Origin: JAANXG01 sp963731035
Lineage (GTDB): Bacteria > Pseudomonadota > Gammaproteobacteria > Arenicellales > JAANXG01
Direction of reading: 5' to 3'
Assembly (NCBI GenBank): GCA_963731035.1
Contig: CAVSUY010000006.1
Location: 149,844 to 213,843 of the forward strand
DNA: 64,000 nucleotides
The notes below the pieces were generated by a model, which saw nothing but the letters and a program-made list of their open reading frames with translations, did not search any database and was not told the origin of the DNA. The position numbers and the translations under genes are program-made. The first letter of the stretch is position 1. Each line of letters begins with the position of its first letter. Of the stretch, positions 26,107-35,631 are shown piece after piece.

Positions 26107-26964
26107 CTACCACGATTCCTTCGTCGGCACCCAGTGTTCCCCCATCCGGGTCAGCGTGATCTTCCCGTGCGCCTTCTCACCAGCCAGCGTGCCCTCGATG
26201 TCGAGGACGGCCGTATCGCCGTCGCTGGAACCGCCGAGGATGGTGACGTCTTTCGGCGTCAGCTCCTGCATCGCGTCAAGCGTGTCCCGCGCATCGTCGC
26301 CTTCGAGCTGCTCCGCCATTTCCGGCGGCACGAGGGCCTGGAGGCCCGCTACGTCGACGGCATGGATCGCCGCTACCCACTGCAGGTAGGCATGTCCCGG
26401 CTCGCCGCCGCCGGCGGGGAGGGGACTGCCTATCGGAGCGTTGGGATCGGAGAGCGGGAGGTCGAAGCTGAAGTCGTACTGGAAAGTATCGTCAAAAATC
26501 TTCTGCGGCCCGCTGTGGTAGACGCGGCCGGCGAAGCGATCGGGACCGGTGCTCGTGAGCTCGATACGCGGATAGTCGCCACCCGATACATTGCCGGCGG
26601 CGTCGGCCGAGAACTTGATCGACTGGGAGTAGACCTGGACCTTGGGCTCGTCGCCGAATTCGGAGGTGCGGGTGATTCCGATCTCCACCCACGCGGCGTC
26701 GCCAACCGGGGCTTTCAACTCCTGTTGCTCAACCGGATGCTGGACGAACAGCAGCGTCCAGGTGGGATCGCTTTCGGCGTAAAAGCCCTTCTCCTGGGCC
26801 CAGACGTAGGCATACGGCAGCTCGACCGTCTCGCCGTTGGCGACCAGGGTTCCGCTTACCTTCGGTTCCGCACTTTCGGCCTCGGAGACCGCGGTGAACG
26901 AAAAGATGAGCAGGGCGAGTGAGATGTTGCGGCAGGTACTCATAGTGACAGCTTCGTGCATCAT
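26107..26964 (-). CDS. hypothetical exported protein
   Basis: 285 residues, not recognised. The N-terminus has a signal peptide (hydrophobic NISLALLIFSFTAVSEA, likely cut near SEAESA), so the protein is probably periplasmic or secreted. AAGGAGGG sits five bases before the ATG at 26964, which fixes the start although a later ATG at 26943 would also keep the signal. The mature part is rich in beta-forming segments such as ETVELPYAYVWAQEKGFYAES and ends KITLTRMGEHWVPT. No cysteines suggest a lipoprotein. Neighbours do not indicate a role. Confidence 0.65.
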   Translation of the reverse strand: MMHEAVTMSTCRNISLALLIFSFTAVSEAESAEPKVSGTLVANGETVELPYAYVWAQEKGFYAESDPTWTLLFVQHPVEQQELKAPVGDAAWVEIGITRTSEFGDEPKVQVYSQSIKFSADAAGNVSGGDYPRIELTSTGPDRFAGRVYHSGPQKIFDDTFQYDFSFDLPLSDPNAPIGSPLPAGGGEPGHAYLQWVAAIHAVDVAGLQALVPPEMAEQLEGDDARDTLDAMQELTPKDVTILGGSSDGDTAVLDIEGTLAGEKAHGKITLTRMGEHWVPTKESW

Positions 26965-27182
26965 GGTGCCCTCCTTAGTTCGGGGATAGGAAGAATAGCC
27001 CCTGCGTCCGGCGGATGAAAGGTGCTCTTGGCCCGGTGCCGGCGAACAAGTGGGGTATCCCTGGGAAGGGGATACAATTCAGGCGGGAAACAAGTGTGCG
27101 TCCGCAGTACAATTATTCCCTGACCGCGAGACCCGGGGATGTTCACCGACGCCCGGCTTGCGTCGAGCATCAGGCGAAAGGT

Positions 27183-27914
27183 ATGCACAACGTGAAGATG
27201 ATCTCGAAGTCCGAAGCGTCCAGCCAGGAGGCTGTTTGGCAGCGAGGCACGCCGCCCGTGTCCTTCCGCAAACCGTTTCGATTGATGAGCCGTGCAATCA
27301 TGGCATTGACTCTGGCGGTGACGGCCCTTGGTCATCCCGCCCAAGCCTCGGCCGACAGCCAGACCAGATTCAAGCGTATTCCGACTCAGTTCATCGCGGC
27401 GCTGGACGATCCGGATGCCAGCTCCGGAACCGGGGCCCAATACTGGGGACTGTGGCGACAGGACCCGGGCCCGCGGGGCGTGTGGCTGGACGACTACGGG
27501 CAGTTGAAGGCCGCGGGTGATGTCGCCCCGGCGGACTGGAAATTCCAACCCGACGCCTGGTGGTTGGAAGAGAACGGTCGGATCATGGAACAGCCGGACT
27601 TCCCGATTCCACCGGGCAGATACGTCGTCACGGGCAACCGGCAAGTGACGAGCGTATTGACCATCCATCCCATGGATGCGAACGGTGACCAGCGCTGGGA
27701 ACTCGCGAACGGCGCCACTCTTCATGATGTGACTCACCTGGGATGCCGGTCCGCGCTGTACACGCCGGCGAAAGGTGAGGGTTCGTGCTCGCCCGCCAAG
27801 GCGCAGAGAACAGCTTTCCCGGTCCAGCCGGGCGCGGCGATGCCTTTCGTCCAGGGCTGCAACAAGCGGGACTACCAGGTTCTGATCGTGATCGGGAGAA
27901 TTGTCGAGAACTGA
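27183..27914 (+). CDS. hypothetical secreted protein
   Basis: 243 residues, no family recognised. After about 35 polar residues comes a hydrophobic stretch (SRAIMALTLAVTALGHPAQ) ending ASA, consistent with a long signal peptide. Mature features are a tryptophan-rich section (QYWGLWRQDPGPRGVWLDDY, PDAWWLEENGR) and three cysteines near the end (LGCRSALY, EGSCSPAK, VQGCNKRD). AAAGG precedes the ATG. Divergent from the exported protein at 26107-26964; both may be envelope proteins, but nothing links them. Confidence 0.6.
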   Translation: MHNVKMISKSEASSQEAVWQRGTPPVSFRKPFRLMSRAIMALTLAVTALGHPAQASADSQTRFKRIPTQFIAALDDPDASSGTGAQYWGLWRQDPGPRGVWLDDYGQLKAAGDVAPADWKFQPDAWWLEENGRIMEQPDFPIPPGRYVVTGNRQVTSVLTIHPMDANGDQRWELANGATLHDVTHLGCRSALYTPAKGEGSCSPAKAQRTAFPVQPGAAMPFVQGCNKRDYQVLIVIGRIVEN

Positions 27915-28022
27915 TCGCGCCGATCGAGCGCCGTTCAAGTTGCGTGCCGGCGTCGGCATGAACCGGCATCGTCCTTTTTGCCGGCGCGCCACGCAAAGGA
28001 GCCCACAGCGGGCCGAGGAAAC

Positions 28023-28481
28023 GTGAGCCATATTCAAACCCGAATCGCGACAGTCGCCGATCTTCCTGCGGTTGTTCCGCTCTTTGATGCCTACCGCCAG
28101 TTCTACGGACAAACGCCCGACCCGGATTTGGCGGAGAGATTCATTCGAGACCGCATTCAGAACGACGAATCCGTGATCCTTCTGGGCATTGACGAAGAGC
28201 GGGGCGTCGTTGGATTCTGCCAGCTCTATCCGACATTCTGCTCCGTCGAGGCGAAGCCGATCTATGTGCTGTACGACTTGTTCGTAGCCCCGACAGCGAG
28301 GCGCTCAGGTGCTGGAAGATCGCTTCTGCAGGCAGCGGAGCGCCTCGCGGCTGATAACGGAAAGGCGCGAATGGAACTCGCGACAGCAAAGTCGAACGAG
28401 ATCGCACAGGCTGCCTATGAATCCCTGGGCTGGGTCCGGGACGAAGTCTTCTACCACTACAGCAAGCACGTCGAGGCATAG
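28023..28481 (+). CDS. GNAT-family N-acetyltransferase
   Basis: 152 residues of the GNAT fold. Acetyl-CoA-binding motif A is visible as APTARRSGAGRSLLQAAE (about residues 84-101), preceded by the strand YVLYDLFV. N-terminal TRIATVADLPAVVPLFDAYRQ and the C-terminal AYESLGWVRDEVFYHYSK are typical of small-molecule or protein N-acetyltransferases. The GTG at 28023 has GAGG nearby upstream. Substrate cannot be inferred; neighbours are unrelated. Confidence 0.85.
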   Translation: MSHIQTRIATVADLPAVVPLFDAYRQFYGQTPDPDLAERFIRDRIQNDESVILLGIDEERGVVGFCQLYPTFCSVEAKPIYVLYDLFVAPTARRSGAGRSLLQAAERLAADNGKARMELATAKSNEIAQAAYESLGWVRDEVFYHYSKHVEA

Positions 28482-28506
28482 CCGGGCCCCGGCCTCAGTG
28501 CACCGC

Positions 28507-29466
28507 TCAAGTCTCGGGCGTTGACTCCCCGTCCTCGAATACCACCGGCGGTTGAGGCCGCCGGTTGACCCTGAGCTGAAACAGGTCCGGCCGGCCGTAG
28601 TGGCCGGCGACATCCAGGGGTTTGCGTGCGCGGCGCGCTTTTTCAATATCGATTTCGGCTATCAGCAGGTCCTTGTTCTGGTGCTGCGGTCCGGCCACCA
28701 CCCCGCCGAACGGCTTGACGATCACCGCGTCCCCGGAGTTGATCCATTCAGCCTTCGGAAACAGAGTCTCCCGGCCCGGGAAGTCTGCCGGAAGGTCGGC
28801 CGTTTCCAGGGCCGTGGCGCTCGACAGCACCCAGCACCCGCCTTCCCGGGCAATGTGGTTCATGGAGGCGATCCAGGTGTCGCCGCAGTCCCAGGTCGGG
28901 GCGACGTAGATCTCGATGTTCTGGGCGTACAGCGCCTGACGGGCCAGCGGCATGTAGTTCTCCCAGCATATGAGGGTGCCGATGCGTCCAAACGGCGTGT
29001 CGACCACTCTCAGTCCGCTGGCATCACCGAAGCCCCAGACCATACGCTCGGGGTTGGTGGGCATCATCTTGCGGTGCCGGTTGAGGATCTCTCCGTCCGG
29101 TCCGATCACCGCCACGGAGTTGAAGAGCGTGGTGCCGCTGAACTGCGAATCGATCTCGTGAAAGCCTACGACGATCAATGTGCCATGACTGCGTGCCGCC
29201 TTCCGCAGCGGCGCCAAGCCGTCTCTCGCCAGATCCACCGCGTTGGCGCGCAGGCGGGCGTGAATCTCGTTGCCCAGGTCGGCGTCGCCTCCGGGCCGCA
29301 GGCGCCAGATCCAGGTCGGGTAGCCCGGTAGAAAGGTTTCCGGGAAGACGATCAGGCTGGCGCCTTTCGCTGCGGCTTCGTCGACGGTATCGACCGCCGC
29401 ATCCATGCTGGCGGGGAGATCCAGAAGGACCGGCGGTTTCTGGCTGACGGCGGCTGTGACTTTTAT
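28507..29466 (-). CDS. nitrilase (carbon-nitrogen hydrolase)
   Basis: About 319 residues of the nitrilase family, which hydrolyse nitriles to acids and ammonia. The catalytic Glu-Lys-Cys triad is visible in FPETFLPGYP, NRHRKMMPT and LICWENYMP. Family N-terminal sequence (KVTAAVSQKPPVLLDLPAS) extends 20 codons upstream of the first ATG at 29406 but contains no ATG, GTG or TTG. The first codon of the conserved region is ATA at 29464-29466, preceded by GGAGAAG at good spacing. A true ATA start, a mutated ATG or an error are all possible. Confidence 0.85.
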   Translation of the reverse strand: MKVTAAVSQKPPVLLDLPASMDAAVDTVDEAAAKGASLIVFPETFLPGYPTWIWRLRPGGDADLGNEIHARLRANAVDLARDGLAPLRKAARSHGTLIVVGFHEIDSQFSGTTLFNSVAVIGPDGEILNRHRKMMPTNPERMVWGFGDASGLRVVDTPFGRIGTLICWENYMPLARQALYAQNIEIYVAPTWDCGDTWIASMNHIAREGGCWVLSSATALETADLPADFPGRETLFPKAEWINSGDAVIVKPFGGVVAGPQHQNKDLLIAEIDIEKARRARKPLDVAGHYGRPDLFQLRVNRRPQPPVVFEDGESTPET

Positions 29467-29508
29467 TTCGGCTTCTCCAGTGCGGCGGCCGCCGCGTGGG
29501 CGGGTTGT

Positions 29509-29754
29509 TCAGGCCCGCGGGTCGGGAATATCGCCCGGTGCCGAGGCCTCCAGCCCCATCAGGCGGGACTCGAGGACCTCGTCGCTCAGTTCGGCGAGCT
29601 CTCGCTCCGCGCCGATTCGCGTGGAGGCCGCCATCAGGGCCTGCCGGATCTCGTCGCTGCCCCGGGCGGCAAAGAGCAGGTAGTGGGCCCCATAGGACGC
29701 CTCCTGCACGGCCACGTCCCAGATCTGCCCGTCTTCGCTCGTAATCGTGCGCAT
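29509..29754 (-). CDS. small conserved-looking hypothetical protein
   Basis: 81 residues, function unknown. The start MRTITSEDGQIWDVAVQEASY is followed by a helical, acidic section (ERELAELSDEVLESRLMGLEA) and a loose end. It lies 42 bases before the nitrilase coding start in the same reading frame and direction, so they may form an operon. Codon use matches neighbours. No cysteines or membrane segments. Confidence 0.55.
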   Translation of the reverse strand: MRTITSEDGQIWDVAVQEASYGAHYLLFAARGSDEIRQALMAASTRIGAERELAELSDEVLESRLMGLEASAPGDIPDPRA

Positions 29755-29819
29755 GAACAGCCGTTCGACTCGATGAATTCAGCGCGCATCATACCACCCC
29801 GGGCGAAACCGGCGATTCG

Positions 29820-31065
29820 CTAGGCGTCCGCGCGGCGCAGCCAGATCCGCGCGAGAGGCTTGATCGTCAAACCCTGAACGATGATAGAGAAGATCACCAC
29901 CACGTAGGTGGACATCAGCAGCAGGTTCTTCTCCGGGAACGGCGGCAGCGAAAGCACGAGCGCCACCGAGATACCGCCGCGCAGGCCGCCCCAGGTCATG
30001 ATCGGCAGCGCGCCGCCGGTGAACGTGCGCCGCGGGCGCAGGCTTCCGATGATGCCGCCCAGGGTGATGAAGCGGGCGGCGAGTACCAGTGGCACACTTG
30101 CCAGGGCGATGCCTAAAGCAGTGGGGTGATAGGTCAGGGTGAAGATCTCCATGCCGATGATCAGGAACAGGACGGCGTTCAGGATCTCGTCGATCAGGCG
30201 CCAGAACTTGGTGACGTGCTCGCGGGTGGTTTCAGACATGCCGTAAGTCATGCCGTGGCTGCCGATGAGCAGACCGGCGACAACCACCGCGATGGGACCG
30301 CTGACATGCAGGCGGTGGGACAGCGCGTAAGTCCCCATGACAAGGGCCAGCGTGAGAAGCACCTCCAGGCTGTAGTCGTCGATGCGCTTCATGGCCTCGA
30401 ACACCAGCCAGCCCGCCACGCCGCCCAGCAGTGCGCCGCCGAGAGCCTCCAGCACGAAAAGCCACACTACGTCCACGGCGCTCATAGCCCCGGTGCCCTC
30501 GGCGCCGAAGGCCAGCGCGGCAACGATCAGGAATATGACGTAGCCGACGCCGTCGTTGAACAGCGATTCACCCGCGATCTTGGCTTCCAGGGATTCCGGC
30601 ACGCCGGCGTCCTTGAGCACGCTGAGTACCGCCACCGGGTCGGTGGGGGAGATGAGGGCGCCGAACACCAGGGCGACGAGAAAGGGCACCCCTGAAAGCC
30701 ATTGAAAGCCCAGTCCGACGAGAAACGCCGAGGCGATCACCCCCACGCTGGCAGTCAGCGCGATCACGCACGCGGTTCATGCGCAGGGATTCGAGGTCAA
30801 CGTGCAGGGCCCCGGCGAACAGCAGGAAGCCGAGCATCCCGTGCATCAGCGCCTCGTTGAGGTCGAAATCCCGTACCCGCTCGCGCACCAGCCCGGCGAG
30901 ACCGAGCTCGGGGAACAGTGCGTGCAGACCCATGATGGCGAACGATGTGCCCAGCGCGATCACCACCAGGCCAATGGTCTGCGGTAGCCGCAGCAGGAAG
31001 TAGTTGATCACGCCGAACACGGCGGCCAGGCATACCAGCACACTGGCGAGCTCGAGTTCCGTCAT
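29820..31065 (-). pseudogene. CPA1-family Na+/H+ antiporter, one frameshift
   Basis: Membrane cation/proton antiporter of the NhaP/CPA1 type. The upstream frame gives TELELASVLVCLAAVFGV to ESLRMNR. The downstream frame resumes at VIALTASVGV (30767) and carries the hallmark SPTDPVAVLSVLKDAG, then GESLFNDGVGYV and a late GGLRGGISVALVLSLP. One extra base near 30768-30775 joins the two. Removing it gives 414 residues, a normal length. All conserved ion-path motifs are intact, so this may be an error rather than a dead gene. No partner gene is adjacent. Confidence 0.85.
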
Positions 31066-31272
31066 GCCAGTGTTTCCATCTTGGAGGTCCTGTTGGAATT
31101 GGGCATTGTAGGGGAACCCTCATTGGTTGTGCAGTCCTGTCATCGCTAGTACGGTGAGGTAAGTGCCGCGGCCGCCTCCGTCCCGGCGGCGGGTTCTGTG
31201 AGGCTACAATACAACGGCTATGGAATTTGTGTCAGTGGTGCTGCGTGCGGCGTCGACCGCCGGGAGGATGGA

Positions 31273-32737
31273 ATGAAATCAGGCACGGGCGCATTGAGCT
31301 ACGCGGTACGCCCGCGCGTGGTCGGGTACTACCTGGGCCAGCTCTTCGTTGCCCTTGCGGCCCTGACAGCTCGTGCCGCTGCTGGTATCGCTGTACTACG
31401 GCGACTACGTGTTCACCTGGCGCCTTGCACTGGTTGTCGCCGTGCTCGCGGTGGTCAGCGCCGCATTGCTTCGCCTGCCGGCGCCGACGGAGATCCAGAC
31501 CAACGAGGCCCTTGTGCTGGTTGCCCTGGCATTCGTGACTACTTCCCTGCTCATGAGCTACCCGATCTCGGCGGCCGGCCTGGGTCCCCTTGATGCCTGG
31601 TTCGAATCGGTGTCGGGGGTCACCACCACCGGCTTGTCCACCGTGACCACGGTCGCAAGCAAGGCGCATACGTTCCTGTTCCTGCGCGCGTGGATGCAGT
31701 GGTACGGCGGCCTGGGCATCGTGGTGCTGTCGCTTGCCCTGCTCGCCGGCCACCACATGGCGGCGCGCCGGCTGGTGCAGTCGGCGGCGGACGAGCCCCT
31801 GGCTACCACGGCCCGGACTCACGCGCGGCGCATGCTCGGCGTCTACGTGAGCCTCACGGTCCTGGGTGTGGTGTTGCTGTGGCTGCTGGGGCTGGGTTTC
31901 TTCGACGCGGTGGCGCAGGTGCTGGCCGCAGTGTCCACGGGGGGCTTCTCCTCCTTCGACGGCAGCCTGGCAGGGATTGCCGGCTGGCCGGCGCGTTTCG
32001 CCGTCATGATCGTCACCTGCTGCGGTGCGGTGCCGCTGGTGCTGTATTACCGTGCCGTCCGGGGCGGCTGGCGCGAGGCGCTGGGCGATGTGGAGCTGCG
32101 CGGGCTCGCCGCAGCCGTGGTGGCTTCCGGCTTGCTGCTGAGCTGGATACTCTCTGCGGGCATGGGCATGGACCGTGGGCAATCCATCGCCAACGGCATG
32201 CTGCTTGGAATGTCGGCGCAAACTACCGCGGGGTTCACCAGCGTCCCCGTCAGCGGGCTGCATTCGGCGGCGAAGCTGGTGCTGATCGTCGCCATGACGG
32301 TGGGCGGCGGCGTCGGATCGACGGCCGGCGGCATCAAGATGCTGCGCCTGGTCGTGATCCTGCGGCTGGTGCAGTTCGCGGTGCGCCGCTCCGCCGCCCC
32401 GGCACATGCCGTCATGCAGCCTCGCCTGGGAGATAAGGTCCTGGAGCAGGACGACATCGTTCGCGTCCTCCTGCTGCTGTTTCTTTTCATGGCGGTAGTG
32501 GTGTTGTCGTGGCTGGCCTTTCTTGCCGCCGGCCATGCGCCGCTGGACGCGTTGTTCGAGGTGGTGTCGGCGACGACGACGACGGGCCTGTCCACCGGGA
32601 TGGCCGCGCCTGGCCTGGCTGCGCCGCTGAAGCTGGTGTTGTGCCTGGACATGCTGCTCGGCCGGCTGGAAATCGTCGCCCTGCTCGTACTATTCTATCC
32701 GCCGACCTGGTTCAGCAAGCGGGGTGAGGCACAATGA
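31273..32737 (+). pseudogene. trkH: TrkH-type potassium uptake permease, one frameshift
   Basis: Inner-membrane K+ uptake channel subunit. GGAGG precedes the ATG at 31273. The frame breaks near 31366-31370: removing one base from CTGACAGCTC joins LFVALAALT to LVPLLVSLYYGDY. The corrected product is 487 residues, normal for TrkH. Four selectivity-filter-like repeats are visible, including SGVTTTGLST, AAVSTGGFSSFDG, MSAQTTAGFTSVPV and SATTTTGLST. The stop overlaps the trkA-like start by four bases, indicating an operon. Confidence 0.88.
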
Positions 32738-33396
32738 GAGCCGTATTCGTTGGCGCGGGCTCGCTCGCTGTGAAGACCGCCCAGCTGCTGCTGAAGCGGG
32801 GTCACGAGGTGGTCATCGTGGAAAGCGACAAGGAACGCATCGATGCCCTCGCCGAGGAGCTGGACTGCGGTTTGCTCCACGGCGACGGCAGCAAGCCGAT
32901 GATCCTCAAGGAGGCGGATCCGGGTTCCACCGATGTACTCTTCTGCCTGACCGAGAACGACCAGGCCAACATCATCGCCAGCCTGGTGGGGCGGTCGCTG
33001 GGCTTCGGTCGGGTCGTGACCAAGATCGCCGACCCGGAGTTCGAGCACATCTGCATCGAGCTGGGCCTGGAGAACACCATCATTCCCGCCCGCACCATCG
33101 GGCGCTATCTCGCGGACATGTTCGAGGGCAGGGATCCCCTGGAGATATCCACCATGATCCGCGACGAGGCCCGGGTATTTTCCTTCGTGGCGCGCAAGGA
33201 GGACGAAATGCAGGTCGACGCACTGGGACTACCCAAGGACAGCCGCATCATCTGTATCTATCGCGACGACAAGTTCCTGCTGGCGGAAAGCGAGACCACC
33301 TTGAAGAGCGGAGACGAGGTCGTGATCATCACCCATCGTGACAGCCTGGCAGAATTGACCGAACGCTGGACGGGGGAGAAGAACTCCGGGAAGTAG
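32734..33396 (+). CDS. trkA: TrkA-type potassium uptake regulatory subunit
   Basis: 220-residue cytoplasmic RCK protein that gates the Trk channel through NAD(H) binding. The N-terminal Rossmann motif VGAGSLAVKTAQLLLKRGHE (residues 6-25) and acidic ESD are followed by GDGSKPMILKEA and a TrkA_C domain after about residue 140 (FSFVARKEDEMQVDALGLP). It has one RCK unit, half the size of E. coli TrkA, as in many bacteria. Coupled to trkH by a four-base overlap. Confidence 0.9.
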   Translation: MRAVFVGAGSLAVKTAQLLLKRGHEVVIVESDKERIDALAEELDCGLLHGDGSKPMILKEADPGSTDVLFCLTENDQANIIASLVGRSLGFGRVVTKIADPEFEHICIELGLENTIIPARTIGRYLADMFEGRDPLEISTMIRDEARVFSFVARKEDEMQVDALGLPKDSRIICIYRDDKFLLAESETTLKSGDEVVIITHRDSLAELTERWTGEKNSGK

Positions 33397-33733
33397 GGTG
33401 GCCGGGGGCGGCCTGCTCGCGTTGACCGTCAGTGGCGCCCGGTTCCTCGATACGTCGTCGCGGCGCCGGATGCGATGACGCTGCCGAATCGGCATCGCCT
33501 GATCGAATATTGATGCTATCCGGATCGGTCGATTCATCAGTAGAATCGCATGGATCAGAAGAACGAACGATACCGGAATGGACCGGTACGCGCGTCGCGG
33601 CAGTCGAAAAACAGCATCAGTGCACGATGACGGAGCTGAACGGGGCCACGCATGCACGAGGATGAGGGCAGGCAATTGAACGGAATCTTCACTGCGAGGG
33701 TCTCCTCCGCCGCCGGCGGGGTGAGGAGCCCTT
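33397..33733. other. 337-base intergenic region before the purine locus
   Basis: No gene recognised. It should contain the promoter of the uraH-xdh block, but no clear -35/-10 pair stands out. Short inverted segments (for example ACCGG and CCGGT near 33570-33585) are too weak to call. AGGAG at 33724-33728 is the ribosome site of uraH. Confidence 0.5.
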
Positions 33734-34096
33734 GTGCCTGGCGCCATGGGCAAACTGACCACCCACGTACTGGACACCGCGCAGGGCAAGCCCGGAGCGG
33801 GCATTTCCGTGCGTTTGTTCCGAGTGACGGGGGACGGGCGCGAACTGATCAAGGTAACCAGTACCAGCTCCGATGGGCGCACCGGTGCTCCACTGCTCGA
33901 CGAGAACTCATTCGCCGGGGGTACCTGGGAGCTGGAGTTCGACGTCGCCGCTTACTTCGCCGGACAGTCCGTCGCCCTGGCCGATCCACCGTTTCTGGAC
34001 CGGGTAACACTGCGTTTCTCCACCGCGGCCGACGAGCATTACCATGTGCCCCTGCTGGTCTCGCCGTGGAGTTACTCCACCTACCGGGGCAGTTGA
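33734..34096 (+). CDS. uraH: 5-hydroxyisourate hydrolase (transthyretin-like)
   Basis: 120-residue enzyme that hydrolyses 5-hydroxyisourate to OHCU, second step after urate oxidation. KLTTHVLDTAQGKPG at the N-terminus provides the conserved histidine, and the C-terminal HYHVPLLVSPWSYSTYRGS is the family signature YRGS tetrapeptide. AGGAG lies five bases before GTG at 33734; an ATG at 33746 is a less well-spaced alternative. First gene of the purine catabolic block, nine bases before xdhA. Confidence 0.95.
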   Translation: MPGAMGKLTTHVLDTAQGKPGAGISVRLFRVTGDGRELIKVTSTSSDGRTGAPLLDENSFAGGTWELEFDVAAYFAGQSVALADPPFLDRVTLRFSTAADEHYHVPLLVSPWSYSTYRGS

Positions 34097-34104
34097 GCCG
34101 AGCC

Positions 34105-35631
34105 ATGAAAAGCCAAACCCGCGATTCGATACGTTTCGTGCTGGACGGCAAGACGTGCGTCGTCGACGACGTCGATCCCAACCGTACGGTGCTGCAATAT
34201 CTTCGCGAGGACCTGCAGCGCACCGGCAGCAAGGAAGGCTGCGCCGAGGGCGATTGCGGCGCCTGCACGGTGGTGGTGGCCGAGCTGCACGACGGCGGCA
34301 TGCGCTACCAGGCGATCAACTCCTGTATCCAATTCCTGCCGACCCTGGACGGCAAAGCCCTGTTCACGGTCGAGAGCCTGAGCGCCCCGGGCGCGCCCCT
34401 GCATCCCGCGCAGCAGGCCATGGTGGAATGCCACGGTTCCCAGTGCGGGTTCTGCACGCCGGGATTCGTCATGTCGCTGTTCGCCCTCTACAAGGACGGG
34501 CCCCATCCCGGGCGCCGCGGAGTGGACGACGCCCTGGCCGGCAACCTGTGCCGCTGTACGGGCTACCGACCGATCATCGACGCTGCGCAACGCATGTACG
34601 AGCTGGGGGAGCACATGGACAGCCGGGGCCCGGGATTTGCTGACGGCGCCGGCCGGCAATGCCACGACCGGACGAGGAGGCCTCGCGGCGCAACTGCGCT
34701 CGCTGCAGTCGACCGGATACGCTGGTGGTCGAGGGCGCCGGGCGTACCTATCACGCGCCCAGCGGCCTCACGGCGTTGTTGGAGATCGCCGCGGAGCATC
34801 CCGATGCGACCCTGCTCGCCGGCGGCACCGACGTGGGCCTGTGGGTGACCAAGCAGTACCGCGATCTCGATGACCTGATCTATGTCGGCAACGTCGCCGA
34901 GCTCAAGCAGGTTACCGGAACCGACTCGCACCTGGAGATCGGTGCGGCGGTGTCGTTGACCGACGCCTTTCCCGCATATCCTGGAGCAGTATCCGGAATT
35001 CGAGGAGCTGTTCCTCAGGTTCGCCTCGCCCCCGATCCGAAACACCGGCACCCTCGGCGGCAACGTCGCCAACGGCTCCCCCATCGGGGACACGATGCCC
35101 GCCCTGACGGCCGTGGGTGCAAGCGTGGTGCTGACCTCGAAGCGGGGCCGCCGGGAGCTGGCGCTGGAAGACTTCTATATCGATTACCAGAAGAACGCCA
35201 GAGGGCCCGGTGAGGTCCTGGAATGCGTGCGGGTGCCGCTTCGCCGCGACCAGGTGCGGGTCGCCGCCTACAAGATCTCCAAGCGCTTCGACCAGGACAT
35301 CTCCGCGGTGTGCGCGGCGTTTTCGCTGCGGCTGGAGGGCGGCCGCGTCGCGGAGTTCCGCACCGGTTTCGGCGGCGTGGCCGCCATCACCAAGCGGGCG
35401 ACGACGTGCGAGCAGGTCCTGGCGGGCAAGCACTGGGATGAGACATCCGTCCAGGCGGCCATGGCGGCGTTGGACCGGGAGTTCACGCCCTTGACTGATA
35501 TGCGCGCCAGCGAGGCTTATCGCAGAAAAGTATCGCGGAATCTGCTGTATCGCTTCTTCCTGCAGACCGCCGAAGGGATGGGCGGCGCCCCGACCGACGA
35601 GAGCGAACAGGTGTACGCCTATGGAAGGTAA
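34105..35631 (+). pseudogene. xdhA: xanthine dehydrogenase small subunit XdhA, three frameshifts
   Basis: Iron-sulfur/FAD subunit of xanthine dehydrogenase. The N-terminal domain is complete with CAEGDCGACTVV, CHGSQCGFCTPGF and NLCRCTGYRPI. The FAD domain then switches frame. Removing one G at 34625-34628 joins to RDLLTAP, one G at 34715-34716 joins to DTLVVEGAGRTYHAP, and one C at 34971-34973 joins to HILEQYPEFEE. The corrected product is about 507 residues, as expected. IRNTGTLGGNVANGSPIGD and YKISKRFDQDISAV are intact. Ends 11 bases inside xdhB. Confidence 0.9.
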
